NCBI GenBank assembly: GCA_965153455.1
Contig: OZ234495.1
Location: 13,326,875 to 13,390,874 of the forward strand
DNA: 64,000 bases
Source of the DNA: Sphagnum compactum
Taxonomy: Eukaryota > Bryophyta > Sphagnopsida > Sphagnales
Direction of reading: 5' to 3'
Shown: piece by piece, positions 1-11,800 of the stretch
Position numbering within the stretch: the first letter of the stretch is position 1
How the letters are laid out: each line of letters begins with the position of its first letter
The notes under the pieces: generated by a model
Told to the model about the DNA's origin: nothing
Seen by the model: the letters and a program-made list of their open reading frames with translations, nothing else
The model's database searches: none
Made by a program: the position numbers and the translations under genes

Positions 1-1145
1 ATGTGTGAGACTCAATGGGAAATATTTACAAAACTCCCAAATGCATTCCTATTTTTAAGATTTTGCAATTTTATAATGTCCCCCAAGTTTGGAACAAAGT
101 TTGGGGACCAAAAATTATCCAAATTGGGTTATCTTTCAAACATTATATAGGTTTTGAAAAGTAGAATATTATATTGGGGTTGCATTGGGAATTTTGTTCT
201 TGTGTAAAATGAGTGGCCAAAAAAAAAGGTAAAACTATCCAAATTATTTTTTATCATTAGTTCAACATTTTGAGGGGTCAAATCACCTCTAATTGAGGAT
301 TGTAACAAGACCATTAAAGTTTTATTTAAAGGTTATATCTTTGTTTGTGATAGTATTTAAATCAGAATTCATATCAAATGGTTATTTTTCACAAAATAAA
401 AAGATTCATAATTTGGTAGTTTCATGATTCTCATTTGACTTCCACTTTGGTCCCAAGATTTTTTTGTTTGATGTAATCCTCATCACCATCTTCATAATTT
501 ACTATAAGGATGAAAATGGGAAATCCTCCCTAATGTGGGTAATGACGTGTTTTAGGAATGTGAGTTGTTTGTGGTTCATTCATGCACCCATTTGGCATCA
601 ATTTGCAATAATTGCCCTTTCTTTCTTTGTTTAGATTGATTTCATCTTGAACTCAACATATTGACTTTGTCATAGTCCCATCCTAAAATTTTCACATGCA
701 CCTTTTGTTCTAATGCATTGAGTTAAGGAGTTCACCAACATTTTCAAGTATTTTGCAAGACATCATATTGGAAAATATTGCCACCTTGTGGGAAAATAAC
801 TACCTTGTATGAACTATCATAAGTAACTTTCAAAAGATTTTTCTAGTGTTACAACACAATCCTTGATCGAAGGTGGTTTGACTTTACAAAATGTTGAAAT
901 AATGGTTAGAAATCATCTTGGTACTTTGACTTCCAACTGTTTTCTTAACCATAACTTTTTTCTATTATTTTTTCCTCCAAAGTTTCCTTACTGTAATATC
1001 CTACTATTTACAACCTTTCCAATGGTCTAAAGAAGGACCAATTTGAAAAAGAATTATGCCCCAAACTTTGCTTCAAACTTACAAGACACCTTGAGATTCC
1101 TAATTTTCAAAAGTGATAATGCATTTGGGAACCTTGAAAATGTTT
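1..1145. repeat. Diverged inverted repeat, arms 1-314 and 848-1145
   Basis: Read on the minus strand, 314 to 1 matches plus-strand 848-1145 over most of its length. Shared landmarks include an AAAATGTTGAA word, a CCCCAAACTTTG-like word and an ATGCATTTGGGA word in the same order. The copies are diverged and no intact coding frame is shared, so this is an old dispersed element present in both orientations. Confidence 0.55.
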
Positions 1146-1563
1146 AACTTTGATTTAAACACATCTCCACTTCATATGGGAATGCATTTTCACTTCTTAC
1201 ATTTCATTGGGTTCTATTTTGGACCTATTTACTTCAATTTCAATTGGAAGCATTCAACTTCTTTCATCTCAAAAATGACATTTTATTGTCCTTCTTGAAA
1301 GGTGATTGTGCACTCAAGTTAACTTTGATACCTTATGGCAAGCCTTTGAAGTTGTGTCATATTTTATAACAATTTAATTCACCATTTAAAACAAAATACA
1401 TTGAGGTCACTATCATTTTGTGAAAAATAAAGTGTTCACTTGAAAAAATGATCTAGTTTATGTCAACATTGAAGGTTATGTGATTAATATTTTCACAAAG
1501 GCTTTGGGTACAAAAAAGCTATGAAAGTTTAGAAACATGATTAGTGTACACAAAATAAATTTG

Positions 1564-1578
1564 AACTTGAGGGGGGAG
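1564..1578 (+). other. Candidate retrotransposon polypurine tract
   Basis: The string AACTTGAGGGGGGAG sits directly before a TGTGAG start. This is the classical plus-strand priming site next to the 3' LTR of plant LTR retrotransposons. The plus-strand sequence before it (848-1563) would then be the decayed 3' end of the internal region. Confidence 0.6.
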
Positions 1579-1579
1579 T

Positions 1580-1873
1580 TGTGAGAATTGAACTTCAATT
1601 AGGTGATTTTTGTTAGTTATTGTACTAGTAGAAAATAACTATATTATTTTGTTGATTAATATTTTTTTCCAATTTAATTTGATTTTTTTTGGTTCAAAAT
1701 TTGTAGTTAAATTTCTTAATGTTGGTGATTTTTTTGTCTCAATATGTTATTGCTTGGTTTGGTTTTTTTGGTTGTAGGTAAGAACCTGGAAGATTGTTTT
1801 AGATTATATGTTTTGTATGTTTGATTTCTTACAATAAAATCTTTTTGAGGCATCTCATGACTAGCAATTCACA
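1580..1873 (+). mobile_element. Candidate 3' LTR (short, about 294 bp)
   Basis: It begins TGTGAGAATTG directly after the polypurine tract and ends CAATTCACA, which forms an imperfect inverted terminus with the start. An AATAAA lies near 1833. No second LTR copy is in the window, so the call depends on the tract and the termini. Confidence 0.5.
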
Positions 1874-4812
1874 ACAACTAAAACAAGAAAAAAAAACTTG
1901 CATTCTTGATACATGAAAAGTAGTCAATTGATAAAAGGTCTTGCTAATGGAAATGCATTTCTATGATTGTAAAGGCTTTTGATTGGTATAATTGGATATC
2001 ATAGTACATGGGTGACTTTGACATAAATTAAATTACTTGTTATTTTGTCAAAGTTTTTGAGAAAAAAATTGTCAATTGTTTTAAAAAATTAAATTGCAAG
2101 AAACTGGAAGTGAACCCTAGCCTAATAAAAATAATCACATTAATTGTGAATAGACTGACCACAAGGACACAACTTTGAACTTATGTTAGAATTTAATATG
2201 TAAATTTTTTATATGCTGAAAAGTCCAAAATTAAAAACTCACATGGTGAATCTTAAAATTTAAAATAAATAATTATTTGACCTTGTGTGCCAAACCTACA
2301 CAAGTACTACAATAATTTTGAATTGAATCACTTCAATGTTAGAATGTTCATAGTTGAGTTTTTGCATGAAAAAAAGAGTGAAAGAAATGGTTTCAAAATA
2401 GCCCTAAATTTCAAGTCTTTTAATGCCAAAAGTTTTGACCTATAATGTGAAGGCTAGGTGAAAAAGAATGTTATGTTTATACATGTGGTGTCATGGTTAC
2501 AACTTGCCTCATTAGATCATTAATTTTGAAATTTAATGACCTTTTAAAATTTTAAAAACTATATCAAACCTGACTTATAAAATAAATATGTCATATTATC
2601 CTAAATGTTTTAACAATCCCCATGCCATTGTTATGAAGGTTGTCACCTAGTTGCCTACTCAATAAGTTATCAAACTAGTCTTGTGAAAACCTTTAACATG
2701 TTACATATAATATTTGGGCACGTTTGCACAAGCCCTTCCTAGGGATATTAGGAGTAGATTTTTAATGTAATGTTTTGGCATGATCAATATGGCATTTGGA
2801 TTATGCTTTTAAAAAAATTCAATGGCTAAAACTTTAGTTTCAAATGATGGCTAAATAGGGAATAATGTTGATCTAACAATTTTGTGGCAAGTCTAATTTC
2901 TTGGCAAAAGTGTTATCTAATTGTGCATTAAAGGAGATCTTGGGATCATGGAAATTTGCAAGTGAATTCTATTATACAACAATGAGGGTGCCTAATGCAT
3001 TTTCAATGTTTTTTCTTTCATTGATAAGGAAATAGGGTTTAGTAATCTTCGCCATCCAAACTATTGATTTCCTGCAATACACAATTATGCAATCATAAGT
3101 TTGAATATTGGAGAAAAAATGGACAAAAATGAAATTCACCTACACATACAAGAACATTTTGAACATTTAGGTTGAAGAAAACTCAAGAAGAAAATATTGA
3201 AAATGTTAGCTATTATTGGTATGTCCAAATATACGATGTATTATCTTGATGTGCTTGTACCATCAAATACATTATACAAATTGAAGATATGTAATTTGTT
3301 ATATACACATGAAGTTATATATTCCTTTACACTAAACTAATGAATCAAGTGAATATAATTCCCATTAACACAACAATTTCAAATCATTTGACAACTGATT
3401 AAATAAAAGGTTGCATGTTATGTTTTTTGAACCTATGCATGAATTCTCTTGTCAAATCTTCAAATCTTTAACATGTAAATCACAAGTTTATTGTGATTTC
3501 ATCAATTTTAATATTCATACATTATTCTCTCATTTCTTGTCCCTCAACACAAGCCATACACCCTATGTAATAAAAACTTAATAAGCAACTTCCAAAATTA
3601 TATTCTCATCTTAATTCAATGACTTATCATGTAACTCATCAAATGTGAATAATTCAACTTTAAATTATCAATCATAATTCAATCACTCAACCTCATCAAA
3701 TGAATCATCACAAAAACTATGTAGGTTTAACTTTTAAAATTTGAATCAAATCATTTAAACTAATTATGTCAAATTTTTAGAATTCACTTAAGTTTACATT
3801 GTTACCATTCAAAGTCCGCATTTCAAATTACATATTTAACTTACTTTTACATGATACATGTTCATAGTGGAATCCTCACAAGTAGGGGCCCTAGTTGTAG
3901 AAAAGGTCGGTAATGTGTCAAACATGGGATGATGTGGAGGTTCCATAGGAGTTCACTAGTTTAGTTAACAAACAAGTAGGTGAGTTTTCTAAAACTAGTT
4001 TGGAAAATTCCATCAAGTTAAGAATTTTGAAGACATCAACAAAATTGCACATGATCATTTTTAGAAGGTAAAATCAAATGTTAAGTCATCTCGCTTTTGG
4101 GTTGTAATTTTTCATCCAAACATAGACAAAGGGCTATAATATTAGTGTACTAATATACAATGGTTGTTGAATAGGCTTATGTGTAGGTGTGCAAAAAAAT
4201 CTTGGCCAATGAAATTGTAGGATTTAGTGATTTGAATTTTTTTTGTTAGTTATCTTGAATGAACTAGTAATTAAATGTGAAGTATAATTTGATACGTTTG
4301 GAAATGGTAGAAAGGGACCATTATTTTCACTTTTTAGCAATATTAGGTTTGTGTGTAAGCCTAATTTGTTTTATTTTTTCAAACCAATGGGATTGTTGGA
4401 TTTGATGATCTCAATTTGTTTTCTCAATTATCTCAATCATCTAACAATACAATGTGTAATATCTAGCTATTTATAAACACGGTTCTAGCACATCATTGTA
4501 ATACCTTTTCAAGTTTGACACTTGGGTGTTGAATAATTATTTTATTTTTCAAAATTCACTTTGGTAGCCAAAAAATAATAATTTATGAAATTTCAGCAAT
4601 AAACATAAGCAGCTTCTTTGTCAAGTTTTCTGAACTTTTAAACCCTAACATAAGAAATTATGAAACCTTTTACAACAATTTCTATTTTCATTTGTTTTTG
4701 CAAAAATGGAAAGACATAATGTTCAACCAAAGTGGTTAGGAAATAGTTTTCTATTGCATTCCAATTCCCTATCTAACCATGGTGGTTAGTTCAATTGCCT
4801 TTTTTTCAACTT
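1874..4812. other. AT-rich intergenic, no gene seen
   Basis: The stretch is strongly AT-rich with dense stops in all frames. I see no gene, RNA gene or clear array here. It probably consists of old repeats. Confidence 0.5.
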
Positions 4813-4848
4813 ACCTACTAACAACCCACAAGCAAGTTGTTAGTAGGT
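4813..4848. repeat. 13-bp perfect inverted repeat (hairpin)
   Basis: ACCTACTAACAAC at 4813-4825 is mirrored by GTTGTTAGTAGGT at 4836-4848, leaving a 10-base loop. It lies just before the first 235-bp direct repeat, in a stretch built from ACCTA words. Confidence 0.85.
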
Positions 4849-4869
4849 AGGTAATAAAAACAACTCTTA

Positions 4870-5104
4870 TCTATGAATAAACCATCTATTTACCTAGTAG
4901 TTACCTATTTACCTACTTACCTACCTATATATGAAACCTATTTCCTATGAAATTGGTTGTCAAGGTGAAACCAAATATTAACTCACTTGAGGTTCATCCA
5001 CAATTGGAGAAATAACGGGCATCCAGTGGATGGTGCATTGGCGGGTGCCAATGTGACTTGACAGGAAGTGAATTGGATAATATTATCGTGTGAACATAAT
5101 AAAT
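4870..5104. repeat. 235-bp direct repeat, copy 1
   Basis: It matches 5677-5911 over the full 235 bp with four substitutions and no gaps. It contains ACCTA-rich sequence and then a GGGCATCCAGTGGATGG segment. The copies are 807 bp apart. This may be a recent local duplication or a pair of terminal repeats of a small element. Confidence 0.9.
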
Positions 5105-5198
5105 CATATATATTATTTCACTAAGTCTGTCTGTGCGTCTGTCGAGGTGCCAATTTGAGGGGCCAATTTTGAAGTACCAATTCGAGGAGACAAAAACT

Positions 5199-5353
5199 CA
5201 GATCCCGTCTGTCCGTCTGTCAATGTCCTAAAACCCAGATCCCGTCTATCTGTCTATCGAGGTCCTAAAACCCATATCCCGTCTGTCTGTCTGTCGAGGT
5301 CCTGAAACCCAGATCCCGTCTGTTCGTCTGTCGAGGTCCTAAACACAGATCCC
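5199..5353. repeat. 37-bp minisatellite, about four units
   Basis: The unit contains CAGATCCCGTCTGTC followed by CGAGGTCCTAAAAC. Starts fall near 5201, 5238, 5275 and 5312. It lies between the two 235-bp direct repeats. A 97-codon minus-strand frame across it is a by-product of the repeat. Confidence 0.85.
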
Positions 5354-5676
5354 AAATTGTAAAAGTAAAATAACCACCCAAAAACCTGCCTGGCTCCTCT
5401 TTTCCAGGTTATCGTGAAACCCGACAGTTCTGTGAGGTTTTTTTGAAATAACCAGAACCGGCAACGGTTCTTTGATTCTGAATTTTTTTTCAAATGCCCG
5501 GAACTTGTGATTCTTTGACTCCGAGTTTTAATTCTTTTAATTCCCATTTTACAAATACCCAGACGTGGAGGTTATTCAACATATCAAATACTCACCCAAC
5601 ACTGCTTATATAGTACACAGACAGAACAACAACAAGAATTATTAATTGGTTGAAACAATTAACGGGTACCCACTAG

Positions 5677-5911
5677 TCTATGAATAAACCATCTATTTAC
5701 CTAGTAGTTACCTATTTACCTACTTACCTACCTATATATGAAACCTATTTCCTATGAAATTGGTTGTCAAGGTGAAACCAAATATTAACTCACTTGAGGT
5801 TCATCCATAATTGGAGAAATAACGGGCATCCAGTGGATGGTGCATTGGCGAGTGCCAATGTGACTTGACAGGAAGTGAATTGGATAATATTCTCGTGTGA
5901 ACATAACAAAT
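5677..5911. repeat. 235-bp direct repeat, copy 2
   Basis: It is the second copy of 4870-5104, with four substitutions in 235 bp and no gaps. The flanks differ from those of copy 1. Confidence 0.9.
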
Positions 5912-8804
5912 TTTTAAGTTTTAATTGTTGTTTTCAGTGGCCGTCAACTTTTTGCATGTTAACGGCAAAAATTATCCGTCACTATTTGTTTCTTAAGATA
6001 GTTGTAGCAATAACTGTTTCAAGAAAGCTTGTGAGGATGGGTAAGAAGTTTTGTTTGTTTGTGTATTATGTAAAGCTGATTGGCACCAAACTATGGATGG
6101 CTAAGGAGGGTGCGGCATTGAATGGAGGCTTGGAGATTTGGACAGTGGAAAGCAGGATAAGAAAAGGAATTCAAAAGCAATGCAGGCAAGTCTTTCTTCT
6201 TTCATGATCAGTCTCAAGAGATGGTAGATTTTACTTGTCGTGATTGGTAGTTGTTGTATTTGATTTTCGTTGCGCCAGTAACTACACTATGGCAAACAAT
6301 GTATTCTTGGTAGGAATGGTTTCTATAAATGGTGGATGTTGAGGATTGATGACAAAATGGGAGGAAGTCCGAGTTGTACAAAAAGGGGCATGTAGAGGAT
6401 CAATATGCATTTGAATTGGGTATTATAGATATTTGTTAAGTTTCTCTTTAATCCAGGTCGTAGGTCAAGTATCTAAGTGAACACTAGAAACCTCAGTTGG
6501 GGTGTCCTTGGGTTGGGCAAAATGAGAAAAATGAAAACAGAAGTGGGAAGTTAATAGAGACATATCTGTAGTCCAAATCTACACAAAAAAATTTGCCTTT
6601 CTTGAGTGGTTTTAAAGCAACGTGGTGTATGTCACTAGCACTTGGGGTTCAGACATTGAATTCAAGAGTCTCTGAGATTAGGGTTTTTCAAACAAGGAAT
6701 TCAATTTTTTTTGCATTGTTGCATTTGTTGGAGATGGGTTAATAGCTCACGTGAACTAACTGAACACTGAGAGTTCTGACCTCAAGCTATACCTTAGTAG
6801 ATTTTAGACTTTTGAATGTATGGTTTTGTATGTGGTCCAAACTGTTCGCTACCATTATGACAAGTGAGGGAGCAATCACCATGTGTGTACCAGTTGGCAA
6901 TTGACACATAGAACATTGAATTTTGTTCCAACAATTTTGTAGCACCAATGGAAATCTGGTAGCATTGGGTCTGTAGCCTCGGTGATGTAATTTGTTGGAA
7001 TTAATGGTGTTTAGATTTCCAATAGTGGTGTTTCTACTATGAGTTACTCTTGCACAAGAGAGTCTTCTTTCTACACCCTTCTTTTTTGGTTACACCGGTT
7101 CACTGGCGCCCACTTGTTGTGTCAAGAAACAAAAGATTTAATGTTAGAGGACTTGACTCAAACGTGGATTCACACTTGGTGTTAGGGACTCTAGTGTTGA
7201 GTCCCCTAACACTATGCTAGTCATTTAGGACTTACACCTACTTACCATGAACAATTTATGTTAAGTTAAACATTCACTTATCATTAAGCTATCGACCATT
7301 TAACATTGGGTGGGTGCCACCTAGGATGCCATCTAGATTTTCATTTAAACAGTAACTTAACATCAAGTGTGAATGCACCATTATAAGGTGATCTGGTGCG
7401 AGCATTGGTGCATGCGGATTGCTGGAGTGGGATATGTTGGACTGGTTGGTGATCTATCAGCCCCTCCCGCTCTTCAATCGCATGTCAATTTCAAGCACAC
7501 TAAATCTGTCATGCAATTGTCAAAATACAACTGATGTGCAGCTATCATGGTGCAAAGTATTGGCAGATCTACCTTGGGGCAATCCCATTTGTCTTTCGAG
7601 TAGAATTTAAAGTGTGCAGGTGCAGTTTGCTATTCAATTGGAGACCACAAGACAATTGATAGCATAACTCACCTTTTACCTGAAGTAGCAAATGCCATAA
7701 CCATGATACACCACACAGCAAGCTCTTGGCTCTTCTGGTTTCCAAGAGCAGATTGCCTCAACAGGCTTAGTTAGGAGCTTCTACAACTGTCTAACAATGT
7801 TTTTTCAGATGTGTGGAACAGTGTACAGAATGTTCCAGAGACACACACTCAGCATCAAGATCACATGGCCTCTTGCAAAATGCTCATTTGGCCTGCATTT
7901 TAGGGTTTAAGGGTTTTAAGGTCTGTAATGCACTCACAATAAAATGAACCAGTGAAGAAGACAGCAACCAGTGTGCAGGCCTCTGGACAAAACATCAATG
8001 AGCTGGAAAGGACAACCTTCCTTGATGCAGCTTCATGCACATCACTGGGAAGTCAGACCACAGGGATGTGGAGGTATTTTGCCCGTCAGATTCCATCTTT
8101 GAATCTGAAAAAACTTCAATTCCAGAGTTTCAACCACTGACTCCATACGGTTTCAGGAGTGATGAAGATCTTATAGTTTGAAGAGACAAGACTTGGTTAT
8201 TAGTTTTTGAGTATGGCAAGTAATTAGTCAAGTTTAGAAACTTGCAACTCATGTCATAACATATTTCTGAGTCAAGGAAGTGCACACTGATACAATTAAT
8301 TTGCTGCAGGTATGGAGGGATGATGCAGTCCTGTGTTTGAAAGACAGGCAGACTGACCTGTACAACAACAAAACAACGTAATGCAAGTGCAAGTTAACCC
8401 ATTTCATTTAACTCATGCACTTGCAAGTGACATTTAAATAGATATGCAAACCCCAGACCAAAAGCATTTGATCTATGTATAGTCTACTGCAATGCATAAT
8501 CTACAATGTTGTCAGATTGAGAGAGGCTGGGAATCAACATTCAGCCAACCACCGATTGTCAAGATATGTCTGAGAAGATGAGTCTCACCTCAGCATATGG
8601 TCACTATCTCAGTGACCTTCCTAAATGTATTCCAATCACACAAGTTTGAAGAAGGTGCTCCAATATCCCTCCCATGAGTTTTTGCCTTGAAGGTGAAGCG
8701 GTGGAGTGCATGCATGCTTGGAGGATTTTGCATTCCAGGCATTGAAGAGCAATACCAGAAAATAAATTTAGTGTACAAAACACAGGGTAAAAGTGAGGCA
8801 TTAG
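5912..8804. other. Region downstream of TPX2, no gene assigned
   Basis: The part next to 8804 must include the TPX2 3' UTR on the minus strand. Base composition from about 7400 to 8800 is closer to the gene than to the AT-rich deserts, but the short open frames (for example 7419-7610 and 7952-8140, plus strand) show no recognisable domain or splice context. Confidence 0.45.
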
Positions 8805-11800
8805 CTAGCGCATTGGAGATCCTTGGACATTGGTGATGGCCTGTTGTCGTTCCTTGTGGGATAATTTGTGCGTGAATTGTGGAGAAGCAGGTATTGTAGG
8901 CTGTTTTGAGGATCTGCTGCACAAGAAAAGATCATCAGGATACAACAGTTGTCCATGAGCTCAGGAACTCATTGAAATGCTGCTATCATATCAGGTTCCA
9001 AGAAGAGTAACAAACCTCAGTGGCATAGGGGGTTGGGGATACTCTGGCATGGGTTGTGCAATGGGTACCATCTCTCTCCGCATAGACTTGATGAATCTTT
9101 TCTCTTCTTCCTGTGGGCATCCAAAGTTATAAGCAGCAGGGAAACACATGCGCAGCTACTAAATAGTCAAGCTGAATATCCCTGATAACACAAGACAAAA
9201 GTTTCTGAGAGGAAACAGCACAGAGCAGGGGAGAAAAGTCACCTTCCTGAAAGCCTCAACTTCTTCACGGAAACGCTTGTACTGATTGTGCTTCTCCATC
9301 ACCTGCAGTAAAAAACACATCATTCAGTTGAGCTTCCTTCTGTTTTCCAATATCCTCTTAGTAAAGAGTTCTGCCACATATTCCTTCTGTCTTTGTTTGC
9401 TAAGACAAGTTGATATAATCATTATTCCACATCAAATGGTTGCACACCTGCAGATCAAATTCTGCTCGCTCTACTGCGCGATGGTCAACATGAAAGTTGA
9501 ACTCTTGAACTTCTGTAAGAGGTTTTCTTGATTTGACTGGTATGAAAGCAGGGGCACTGAACACAAAAAATAAACACAAAATACAGGTCATTAAACCAGC
9601 AAAATACCTGTGGGCATACAAAAGATCAGAGTTTGCCTAAAAATTGAACAATTCCAGTCCTGTTATGATCTTCATGCAAAGCTCAGCTCCTACTTATTTT
9701 ATTATCCTTCTCAACCTTGATCCTTCAAGACATGTTTAAGGAAAGACAACTGGGTGATTAGGATGAACTATACTTTGAGAGATTAGGATAAGCATGAAAT
9801 TCCTTCAGTGCAGCCTCTATTTGTTCAGCTTTTGCTCGTTCTTCAGCCTGACGCTGTTGTTCCTCCTGATGCCGGACAAGACTTTCCAACTGGAAGGGTT
9901 CTGCTTTTGTGCATTCCTTTGGCTCTGGTTTTAATGGAACCTGCAAAAGATGTGAGAATTGACTTCAAAACCCCAGAAACCTTTTGTAACCTGTCTCCCA
10001 AAGCATCCAATCGACCATCCTGTTTCTTTGAACCTGCCAGAAGCCCACATAGAACAAATACACACCTCTGGATAGTCTGTAGTGTAAGGAAGAGGGTTGG
10101 CCTTTGGAATGCGGGCCTTTTCTTCCTCCTGCTGCCGCTGCACCATATCATGAATAAATTTCATCTCCTTTGCAAGTCCCCGGTCCTGCAAATCAGTTGT
10201 GTTCCACAAACTCATGAACATGCCACTTTCCACAATATGCCTCATCATTCATGAGTATGATGTGACTTGCAGCAAAAGTGATGCCTGACACACATGACAG
10301 CTAACTTTGCAACAATGTTGTAGATTTTCATTACATCAGTACCAGTAATGTGCCAGAGAGCTTACATCAGTCAATAAGTGGAAAGGTTTTGGTTTTGTGA
10401 GACGTGCACGTCCCTCCTGGTGGTTGGGTTGCTGATGCACAGTTAGCTGAACCCTCAAAACAATTCTCTTAGTCATCAGTCAATCTAAAAACTCCATTTC
10501 TTAATTCCTTACAACACCACGAGGTTGACAAACACACAACACAGGTGCCAGAGAATGTCTCTTTCAATTGCATTCCAAAAACAATGTTGATATTCAACAA
10601 ACACTACCTTGAGTAATTGGTCAGTGGGTGGAGCTGCACCCCGAAGATGAGCACGTTCATCTGTTTTGAAGTGGAACTCCTTCAAAAGAAAGACAAGCCC
10701 ATTCAATCACTTGATGAATAGAGCTAACAAACAGCATTCACATCTAGTGTTCATCTTACTAAACCTGAAGAATGTGCAAACAATGACTGCTAAGCAGATC
10801 CAGCATGCAAGAACAAAAGATGTTTTGTTTCCAAACCGTCTGCAGACAGCCCTAGCTGTGCTGATGGGTTTTGTTGTGCTGAAATATCAACAGAAAATAT
10901 GCTCACTTGAGGTGTAGTCACTTCACGTTTGGGAATGCGAAAGACTCCCAAATCACCCTTGCTATGGAATATCTGTGCTCAAATCTCAAGAGTTTAAATA
11001 GGCAGAAAATAACCATAAGGTGTTGGCATTGTATTATAAGGTGCAGACATGGGAATCTCACAGATGGGTGTGCAAGCAATCTGATGTAATGCTTGAGCAT
11101 CACAGACATTATGTGAAAATAAAAAGCAGTGTGGAGATTACGCACTCTCTTGTTGAGGGGGCGTGCTTTGAATTTGGGTATCTGTGCTAGCTCCTCCTCT
11201 TCCATTTCTTCCCGACTCTTGACCCTGCTATTTGATTCACACTTCAGGCACCTTTAACTCATCAAGTACTATGTACTCAATCTGAAATACATAGGTTTCC
11301 ACACAGCAATGAAGTTGGGCATGGGAGGACAAAAAACATACGTGGAGGCACGTGCACGATTTGCAGTTTCAAGGTGAGGTGGTTGGGGTGCTGTAAGGGT
11401 CCTGTTGGAGGCAAGCTTGCAAGTTGGCTTCACCCTCTCTTGCTGAAATTTCCCAACATTAATATCAGGCTCATCAGCAAGACTTATGCCACATTCAATT
11501 AACAGGAGAAGCCAATTGGAGCTTCTGAATAGAGATAGAAGTATCTGTAACACACTAAAAATATTCACAAGAGAGCAGATAGGCACCAAGACAAGCTGGG
11601 ATTTGTAAGAAGTGGTCTCTACAATGTCTGCATGCTGTTGAGCCCGCTCCATAGTATGTAAGTGGAACACCTGCAGGAAACCATTGAAATATGAGGTGAT
11701 CTGAGAATTTTTCGTGCAGGGGTCTACTATTTAAGTATATTCCTTGTTGAATTGATTGGACAAAAAGAAATGCAGCTTTGCCTGAACTTTAGAGTTACCT

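Noticed and set aside
4870-5911. Firm call of a terminal-repeat retrotransposon in miniature
   Set aside because: No primer-binding site, polypurine tract, TG...CA ends or target-site duplication could be shown, so it is left as a direct repeat.
9808-10254. 148-codon plus-strand open frame
   Set aside because: It is antisense to TPX2 exons 16 and 17, which have strong family support.
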